19,893 nt of DNA from Candidatus Omnitrophota bacterium. GTDB taxonomy: Bacteria; Omnitrophota; Gorgyraeia; Gygaellales; Profunditerraquicolaceae. Location of the stretch: assembly GCA_028710845.1 (NCBI GenBank), contig JAQTTI010000012.1, positions 1 through 19,893 on the forward strand, read 5' to 3'. The position numbers and the translations under genes are program-made. Each line of letters begins with the position of its first letter. Position 1 is the first letter of the stretch. Below the pieces are notes generated by a model, which searched no databases, had not been told where the DNA came from, and saw nothing but the letters and a program-made list of their open reading frames with translations. Positions 15,180 to 19,893 of the stretch are shown here, in pieces.

Positions 15180-15590
15180 ATGGCTTTAATCCGTTTTGGT
15201 GTTTCCATTGAAAAAGATCTTTTGGATAAATTCGACCGTTTTATAGGGGGGAAAAAGTATACTAACCGTTCAGAGGCATTCCGTGATTTAATCCGTCAGG
15301 AGTTAATCCAGAAGCAATGGGAAGGCAAAGATGAGGTGGCGGGAGCGATCACCTTGATTTATAATCACCATAAAAGAGAACTAGTAAATAAGCTCATGGA
15401 TATCCAGCATGATTTTGGCAGGTTAATAATTTCAGCCCAACATATCCATCTTGATCATAACAATTGTTTGGAGATAATAGCGGTAAAAGGCAGTCCTCTT
15501 CAGGCCCAAAAGCTGGCGGACAACCTAAAGTCAATTAAAGGAGTTAAGCATGGGACATTAAGCATGTCTACTGCCGGAACCGGGATTTAA
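15180..15590 (+). CDS. nikR: Nickel-responsive regulator NikR
   Basis: A 136-residue NikR. The N-terminal ribbon-helix-helix has IRFGVSIEKDLLDKFDRFI and a second part KKYTNRSEAFRDLIRQEL, normal for DNA binding by the beta-strand. The C-terminal ACT-like domain keeps all four ligands of the square-planar nickel site: His77, His88, His90 and Cys96 (E. coli His76, His87, His89, Cys95) in QHDFG and QHIHLDHNNCLE. The ATG at 15180 is preferred, with AAGGAG (15169-15174) five bases upstream; an in-frame GTG at 15174 lies within that site. It probably controls its own promoter and the beta-barrel/nikMN genes that follow. Confidence 0.95.
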   Translation: MALIRFGVSIEKDLLDKFDRFIGGKKYTNRSEAFRDLIRQELIQKQWEGKDEVAGAITLIYNHHKRELVNKLMDIQHDFGRLIISAQHIHLDHNNCLEIIAVKGSPLQAQKLADNLKSIKGVKHGTLSMSTAGTGI

Positions 15591-15607
15591 ATTATTTTTT
15601 TTATCTC

Positions 15608-15637
15608 TTAGTAGCACGAATTATTAATTAATAGCAC
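15608..15637 (+). promoter_or_regulatory. Tandem NikR-type half-sites upstream of the nickel operon
   Basis: TTAGTAGCAC (15608-15617) and TTAATAGCAC (15628-15637) repeat in the same orientation 20 bp apart. The first is identical to 15151-15160 in the nikR operator. They lie just upstream of the beta-barrel gene's ribosome binding site. Unlike a classic NikR box they are direct rather than inverted repeats, but their 20-bp spacing equals the half-site spacing in the nikR operator. No convincing -35/-10 pair is visible here. Confidence 0.5.
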
Positions 15638-15650
15638 AGAAAGGAGCAAG

Positions 15651-16562
15651 ATGGGAAGATTTATTTTAGTTTTGGTTTTAGTTTTAACGAGTTACTTTAA
15701 TGTATTTGCCGAAGCAACCCAGAATCCTGCGCCCGAAGAATGGAATCCTGTTTCAGCCGGCACGCTTACTACCTGGACAGCTCCGGTCTGCGCCCAAGGA
15801 GAGCTTGTAATCCAGCCATTTTTTTTCTACAATAGGACCAGGGGGACATTTGATTCGGAAGGTAAATATCATGGGCTAGCTAAAGGTGATAGCCAGCACC
15901 AGTACCAAGAGCAACTATTCATTCAATATGGCCTTACGGATAGATTAGAAATTGACGCCCAGACAGTTTATCAGCAAAACTATATAAAGCAGGATGGAGC
16001 AAGGGCTAGAAAAAGCGGTTTTGGAGATAGTTATCTTTTTTTACGTTATTGCCTTCTTGAAGATAAGGGATGGTTGCCTCACCTGACAGGATTGCTCCAG
16101 CTTAAGACGCCAACTGGTAAATATCAGCATTTAAATCCGGATAAATTGGGGGCTGATTCTATGGGTAGTGGTTCCTATGATCCCGGTTTTGGTTTTAACC
16201 TGAGCAAAAAACTCAAGCCGTTTATTTTTCATGCTGATGCCATTTTTAGTTTTCCTCAAAAGGTTATGATTGACGGGATAAAAACAAGATATGCCAGTTA
16301 TACTAATTATGACTTTGGGGTGGAATATTTTTTACCTAAGGGTTTTAACCTTATGCTTGAGGCGAATGGCTACCTGCAGGCAGACATCCGGCAGGCCGGG
16401 CAGAAAACTGTATCAACCTCGGTAAATTATCTTACTATTTCTCCCGGAATCGGCTGGTCGAATGATTTAATCCAAATTCTTCTGGCTTATCAAAGGGTGG
16501 TTACAGGTACCAATACAGATGCCAATGATTCCGTAGTCTTAACAGGAGTATTTACATTTTAA
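15651..16562 (+). CDS. Outer-membrane beta-barrel protein, candidate nickel porin
   Basis: A 303-residue exported protein. A signal peptide (ILVLVLVLTSYFNVFA) ends near residue 20. The mature part is a run of short amphipathic strands with aromatic girdles, such as ELVIQPFFFYNRTRGTF, QEQLFIQYGLTDRLEIDAQ, FGDSYLFLRYCLL and LIQILLAYQRVVTG, ending in VVLTGVFTF with the C-terminal Phe typical of outer-membrane barrels. It resembles the MetA-pathway phenol-degradation family of transporter-like barrels. The ATG is preceded by AAGGAG (15641-15646). It sits between nikR and nikM, 12 bases before nikM, so it is inferred to let nickel or a nickel chelate through the outer membrane. There is no TonB box or plug, so this is not a TonB-dependent receptor. 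Confidence 0.75.
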   Translation: MGRFILVLVLVLTSYFNVFAEATQNPAPEEWNPVSAGTLTTWTAPVCAQGELVIQPFFFYNRTRGTFDSEGKYHGLAKGDSQHQYQEQLFIQYGLTDRLEIDAQTVYQQNYIKQDGARARKSGFGDSYLFLRYCLLEDKGWLPHLTGLLQLKTPTGKYQHLNPDKLGADSMGSGSYDPGFGFNLSKKLKPFIFHADAIFSFPQKVMIDGIKTRYASYTNYDFGVEYFLPKGFNLMLEANGYLQADIRQAGQKTVSTSVNYLTISPGIGWSNDLIQILLAYQRVVTGTNTDANDSVVLTGVFTF

Positions 16563-16574
16563 AATGGAGATAGT

Positions 16575-17276
16575 ATGCATATACCAGATGGATATTTAGG
16601 TCCGGCAACTTGCGGTTTTTTTTATCTTATTATGCTGCCGATATGGACAGCTGCATCGCGTGCCGTTAAGAAAACTCTTAACGCCCGTCAGGTGCCGATG
16701 CTGGCTATTGGAGCGGCTTTTAGTTTCGTGATCATGATGTTTAATATTCCTATTCCCGGCGGCTCTACCGGCCATGCTGTGGGTGGAGTTTTAGTGGCAA
16801 TATTGCTCGGCCCCTGGGCTGCTTGTATTGCCATAACCGTTACATTGGTCATTCAAGCGTTACTATTCGGTGATGGAGGTATTACCGCTCTAGGCGCTAA
16901 TTGTTTTAATATGGCTTTTGTGCTGCCATTTACAGGGTATTACATCTACAAATTAATTTCTTATAATTGTCCCGAAAATTCAAAAAGAAGAATTATTGCA
17001 TCGGGTATTGCCGGTTATCTGGCTTTAAATCTGGCAGCTTTATTGACGGGCTTTGAGTTTGGGATCCAACCTTTATTGCACCATACGCCCAGCGGTCAAT
17101 TTTTGTATTGTCCTTATGGCCTAAATGTTGCAGTACCAGCAATGGCAGTCGAACATTTATTGATATTTGGTTGGGTTGAGGCAGTTGTAACAGCATTGGT
17201 GATTAAATATCTGCAAAAACATGATCCTCAGCTTCTAGGGATTAAAAAAGAGGTGGAAGATGAAAACAATTACTAA
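16575..17276 (+). CDS. nikM: Nickel ECF transporter substrate-binding subunit NikM (CbiM family)
   Basis: A 233-residue inner-membrane protein of the CbiM/NikM family. The N-terminus is exactly MHIPDG; in this family the free N-terminal Met and His2 take part in metal binding, so the start is certain. The third conserved ligand His67 is present in PGGSTGHAVGG. Six or more hydrophobic segments follow, including AACIAITVTLVIQALLFGDGGI and the late AVEHLLIFGWVEAVVTAL. CbiM (cobalt) and NikM (nickel) are hard to tell apart by sequence; the adjoining nikR favours nickel. The end overlaps nikN by 17 bases. Confidence 0.92.
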   Translation: MHIPDGYLGPATCGFFYLIMLPIWTAASRAVKKTLNARQVPMLAIGAAFSFVIMMFNIPIPGGSTGHAVGGVLVAILLGPWAACIAITVTLVIQALLFGDGGITALGANCFNMAFVLPFTGYYIYKLISYNCPENSKRRIIASGIAGYLALNLAALLTGFEFGIQPLLHHTPSGQFLYCPYGLNVAVPAMAVEHLLIFGWVEAVVTALVIKYLQKHDPQLLGIKKEVEDENNY

Positions 17277-17580
17277 GTTATGGGCCGGTTTGGGTATCTT
17301 AATCCTGCTTTCTCCTTTAGGCCTTTTACTGCCGGAGCATTTTAAGGCACAAGAAGCCTGGGGAGAGTGGGGGACCGATAGGATTAAAGAGATGGTTGGG
17401 TATATTCCTCGCGGCCTTGAGAAGTTTTCCGGCCTTTGGCAGCCGCCGATACCGGATTATGGACAGGAACAAGGGGCTTCGGTATTAGGATATATGCTTT
17501 CGGCATTATTTGGCATAATTATTGTTGTTGCGATAATATTTTTATTTGCTAAATTTTTAAGTAAAAAAGATAATTTGTGA
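17260..17580 (+). CDS. nikN: NikN-like (PDGLE-domain) subunit of the nickel transporter
   Basis: A 106-residue protein with an N-terminal membrane segment (LWAGLGILILLSPLGLLLP), an extracytoplasmic middle with WGEWG and GYIPRGLEKFSGLWQPPIPDY, and a C-terminal membrane segment (GYMLSALFGIIIVVAIIFLF). This two-helix form with IPRGLE and PIPDY is that of NikN/CbiN-type accessory subunits, which bring the loop needed for metal loading of NikM. It overlaps nikM, so the two are made together. The T and A components (CbiQ/CbiO type) that usually follow are missing; gcvT comes next. Confidence 0.88.
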   Translation: MKTITKLWAGLGILILLSPLGLLLPEHFKAQEAWGEWGTDRIKEMVGYIPRGLEKFSGLWQPPIPDYGQEQGASVLGYMLSALFGIIIVVAIIFLFAKFLSKKDNL

Positions 17581-17586
17581 TATAAT
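17581..17586 (+). promoter_or_regulatory. Possible -10 box for the glycine cleavage operon
   Basis: A consensus TATAAT directly follows the nikN stop, with only a weak -35 (TTAAGT, 17557-17562, 18-nt spacing). It would start transcription about 30 nt before gcvT. The 43-base gap is far too short for a glycine riboswitch and none is seen. Confidence 0.4.
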
Positions 17587-17623
17587 TTATAAAATTACTA
17601 ATTCCGGAAAATAGAATCCTTAA

Positions 17624-18727
17624 GTGTTAAAAACCCCGTTTTACGATATCCATCTTTCGCTCGGCGCAAAAATTTCTCCTTTTGGCGGTTGGCTGATGCC
17701 TATTCAATATCAGGGCATTCTGGCCGAGCATCTTCATACTCGGCAGGCAGTTTCCGTTTTTGATATCTGTCATATGGGTGAGTTTCTGCTGGAGGCAGAA
17801 CCGGCGGGAAGCGGTTTAGACAGGATCTTGACCCAAAATATAATTTCTATGCCCGGTGGAAGCTGCCGTTACGGATTTATGCTTAATGATAAGGCTGGGG
17901 TATTGGATGATCTGGTTGTATACCGGATCAATGAAAATAAATGGATGTTGGTGGTTAATGCCGCAACAACCTCTTACGATTACAAACATTTAGAAAAAAA
18001 CCTTTCGGGAGCCAGCCGTTTAGAGGATATTTCCGATAAGACCGGTAAATTAGATGTTCAAGGCCCGCTTTCACTAGAAGTACTCAAGAATATTTTTGGA
18101 AAACAGATTGAAAGCTTAAACTATTATACATTTGCTAAATTTAGCTTTGAGAAGGAAGATTGTATAATCAGCAGGACCGGTTACACCGGTGAATTGGGTT
18201 ATGAAATCTATATTGCAAATGAATACGCCAAGAAATTATGGAATCTTTTGTTAAAGGATGAACGGGTTAAGCCTGCGGGGTTGGGTTGCCGGGACACCTT
18301 GCGGCTTGAGATGAGTTATCCTCTTTATGGCCAGGATATCGATGTAAACCACTCTCCTTTGGCTGCGGGCTTATCTAAATTTGTCGATTTTAATAAAAAC
18401 TTTATCGGTCGAGAAGCAATGTTAAAAGAAAAAGCCGGCGGTTCCTCAGAGCATTTAATTTGCTTTAAGGCGGATTCCCGCCGGTCGCCTCGGCATGGTT
18501 TTACCATATTTGATCGAGATAAACCGATTGGGATAGTAACCAGCGGTTCTTTTTCACCCAGCCTTTCAGCCGGTATCGGTATGGGTTATGTCTCGGGAGA
18601 TTATCCAGCAGGAAGCCGGCTTCTTATTAAAGATAATTCGATCGAAATTCCGGTAAAAGTAGTTAAAAAACCTTTTTTAATAAAAGAAAATTTTTCAAAA
18701 CCGGCTGCTTTAAAACGGCCGGCTTAA
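17624..18727 (+). CDS. gcvT: Aminomethyltransferase, glycine cleavage T protein
   Basis: A 367-residue T protein, which moves the aminomethyl group from lipoyl-H protein to tetrahydrofolate, releasing ammonia and 5,10-methylene-THF. It begins in the family manner with KTPFYDIHLSLGAK and PFGGWLMPIQY, followed by VFDICHMGEF (usually SHMG; here Cys replaces Ser) and the folate-site segment DKAGVLDDLVVY with Asp95-Asp96. Further on are SRTGYTGELGYEIY and LGCRDTLRLEMSYPLYGQD. The C-terminal barrel has GIVTSGSFSPSLSAGIGMGYV. Start is GTG at 17624, fitted by homology to the family N-terminus although the ribosome binding site is poor. It heads the gcvT-gcvH-gcvPA operon. Confidence 0.95.
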   Translation: MLKTPFYDIHLSLGAKISPFGGWLMPIQYQGILAEHLHTRQAVSVFDICHMGEFLLEAEPAGSGLDRILTQNIISMPGGSCRYGFMLNDKAGVLDDLVVYRINENKWMLVVNAATTSYDYKHLEKNLSGASRLEDISDKTGKLDVQGPLSLEVLKNIFGKQIESLNYYTFAKFSFEKEDCIISRTGYTGELGYEIYIANEYAKKLWNLLLKDERVKPAGLGCRDTLRLEMSYPLYGQDIDVNHSPLAAGLSKFVDFNKNFIGREAMLKEKAGGSSEHLICFKADSRRSPRHGFTIFDRDKPIGIVTSGSFSPSLSAGIGMGYVSGDYPAGSRLLIKDNSIEIPVKVVKKPFLIKENFSKPAALKRPA

Positions 18728-18747
18728 TTAACTAAAAAGGAGCGATT

Positions 18748-19137
18748 ATGGATATACCAGGGAATCTTTTATACACTAAGGACCATGAATGGGCGCGGAT
18801 CGAAGGTAAAAATGCTTATGTAGGTATTACCGAGTATGCCCAGCATTCTTTAGGCGATATTACTTTTATCGAATTGCCTAAGGCCGGCCAAGAATTGAAA
18901 CAGTCTTCATATTGCGCTACTGTAGAATCGGTCAAAGCCGCTTCGGAAGTTTTCGTTCCTTTATCGGGAAAAGTCATTTCGGTAAATTCCCGGTTATCCA
19001 AAAATCCTGAGCTGATCAATCAATCGCCTTATGATCAAGGTTATTTTTTTATGATGGAATTTTCCAATGTTGCTGAAAAAAACAACCTTATGGATGCCAA
19101 GGCTTACGAAACTTATTTGGAAAGTATCTCTAAATGA
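18748..19137 (+). CDS. gcvH: Glycine cleavage system H protein
   Basis: A 129-residue lipoyl carrier that shuttles the aminomethyl group between P and T proteins. The lipoylated lysine is Lys63 in ATVESVKAASE. The family start is clear in LLYTKDHEWARIEG and GITEYAQHSLGDITFIELP, and the C-terminal part has SGKVISVNSRL...NPELINQSPY. A strong AAAAGGAG (18734-18741) precedes the ATG. The stop overlaps the start of gcvPA (ATGA), which supports coupled translation of H and P. Confidence 0.97.
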   Translation: MDIPGNLLYTKDHEWARIEGKNAYVGITEYAQHSLGDITFIELPKAGQELKQSSYCATVESVKAASEVFVPLSGKVISVNSRLSKNPELINQSPYDQGYFFMMEFSNVAEKNNLMDAKAYETYLESISK

Positions 19138-19893
19138 ATTTTATTCCGCACACCCAAGACGATATTAAACAAATGCTCGAGGCAATAGGTGCAACGAGCA
19201 TAGACGGGCTTTTTAATATTCCTGCCGGGCTTAAACCAAAGTCTTTTGATATCGCCTCCGGTAAATCCGAGTTCGAGGTTACCGAAATCTTACGCAAGCT
19301 TTCCCTGAAAAATGCCACTGGTCTAGTTAATTTTGTCGGCGCAGGATTCTACGACCATTTTATACCGGCGGCGGTCGATTCAATAACCTCCCGGTCGGAA
19401 TTCTATACGGCCTATACTCCTTATCAGCCTGAATGTTCTCAGGGATGGCTGCAGGCCATTTATGAATACCAATCGATTATTTGCCAGCTTACAGGTTTAG
19501 ATGTTTCAAATGCTTCTTTATATGATGGGGGGACGGCTCTTTTTGAAGCGATGATGATGGCGATCCGGCAAACCGGCAGGCATAAAATTATTGTCGATAG
19601 CGGAGTAAATTTGATTTACCGCACCATGCTTTATACCTATACCTTAAATCTTTCTATCGAGTTTGTTGAAATTCCGGTTATTCACGGACAAAGCAGCCGG
19701 GAGGCTTTATTTAAGTGCCTTGACGATAAGACCGCCGCCGTAATTTTCCAAAATCCAAATTTTTTCGGCGCCATTGATGATTATAGTGATGCGGTAAAAG
19801 AAGTGCACAAATCCGGCGCTTTAGCCATTGCTTCGGTTTATCCTGTTTCTTTAGGGATACTTAAAACTCCGGGTGAGATGGGTTTTGATATTG
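19134..19893 (+). CDS. gcvPA: Glycine dehydrogenase (decarboxylating) subunit 1, partial
   Basis: The first 253 codons of the N-terminal P-protein subunit; the window ends inside the gene. It has the family landmarks FVGAGFYDHFIPAAVD, SRSEFYTAYTPYQPE, SQGWLQAIYEYQSIICQLTG and NASLYDGGTALFEA. P protein decarboxylates glycine and passes the aminomethyl group to the lipoyl arm of GcvH. Bacteria with a split P protein carry gcvPA and gcvPB; the PLP lysine is in gcvPB, which should lie just beyond the window. The ATG at 19134 overlaps the gcvH stop. Nothing seen suggests damage in the visible part. Confidence 0.92.
   Translation, partial: MNFIPHTQDDIKQMLEAIGATSIDGLFNIPAGLKPKSFDIASGKSEFEVTEILRKLSLKNATGLVNFVGAGFYDHFIPAAVDSITSRSEFYTAYTPYQPECSQGWLQAIYEYQSIICQLTGLDVSNASLYDGGTALFEAMMMAIRQTGRHKIIVDSGVNLIYRTMLYTYTLNLSIEFVEIPVIHGQSSREALFKCLDDKTAAVIFQNPNFFGAIDDYSDAVKEVHKSGALAIASVYPVSLGILKTPGEMGFDI

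Noticed and set aside
15591..15605. Terminator after nikR (T-tract)
   Set aside because: A run of T is present, but the sequence before it offers no stable hairpin; the CCGG copies there are only two bases apart.
17581..17623. Glycine riboswitch upstream of gcvT
   Set aside because: Only 43 bases separate nikN and gcvT, too few for even a single glycine aptamer, and no paired elements were seen.
18700..18726. GC-rich inverted repeat at the end of gcvT (CCGGC / GCCGG)
   Set aside because: It lies within the coding sequence, has a short stem and no T-tract, and gcvH follows 20 bases later with a strong ribosome binding site, so termination is unlikely.

Overview
Every gene in this 19.9 kb window lies on the + strand, packed into short-gap or overlapping operons. 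The DNA is moderately AT-rich. The gene set is that of a Gram-negative (diderm) bacterium with an anaerobic lifestyle: outer-membrane TolC proteins, RND and HlyD periplasmic adaptors, an outer-membrane beta-barrel, NikR/NikMN nickel uptake, and a split-P-protein (gcvPA) glycine cleavage system. Overall flavour resembles uncultivated PVC-type lineages such as Omnitrophota, but this is an impression only; no rRNA or other taxonomic marker is present. There are no tRNAs, rRNAs, CRISPR arrays or insertion sequences.

Region 1 (1-6126) is a self-regulated RND efflux operon: a perfect palindrome in front of a MarR regulator, then TolC, a short lipoprotein adaptor that lacks the usual alpha-helical hairpin, an HAE1-type RND pump, and a small PII-like protein translationally coupled to the pump. 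Region 2 (6127-7715) is a near-consensus promoter, a structured leader, a 49-codon CCCH zinc-knuckle ORF with no standard start codon, and an RhlE-like DEAD-box helicase whose start overlaps the stop of the small ORF.

Region 3 (7716-15132) is a second efflux operon, colinear with E. coli YbhG-YbhF-YbhS-YbhR but with its own TolC and with YbhF split into two ATPase genes. The two ATPases carry complementary defects, predicting one canonical and one degenerate ATP site. The promoter carries two inverted repeats that probably serve as operators; one shares the TAAATATT core of the marR palindrome. An MFS transporter closes the operon.

Region 4 (15115-17580) is a nickel module: nikR with a promoter overlapped by a NikR-like box, an outer-membrane beta-barrel preceded by two direct copies of the same half-site, then NikM and NikN. 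The EcfT and EcfA components expected of an ECF nickel importer are absent. Region 5 (17581-end) is the glycine cleavage operon gcvT-gcvH-gcvPA, with gcvPA cut by the window end.

The most novel-looking items are the zinc-knuckle ORF and structured leader before the helicase, the PII-like protein tied to a hairpinless-adaptor RND pump, and the beta-barrel under probable NikR control.
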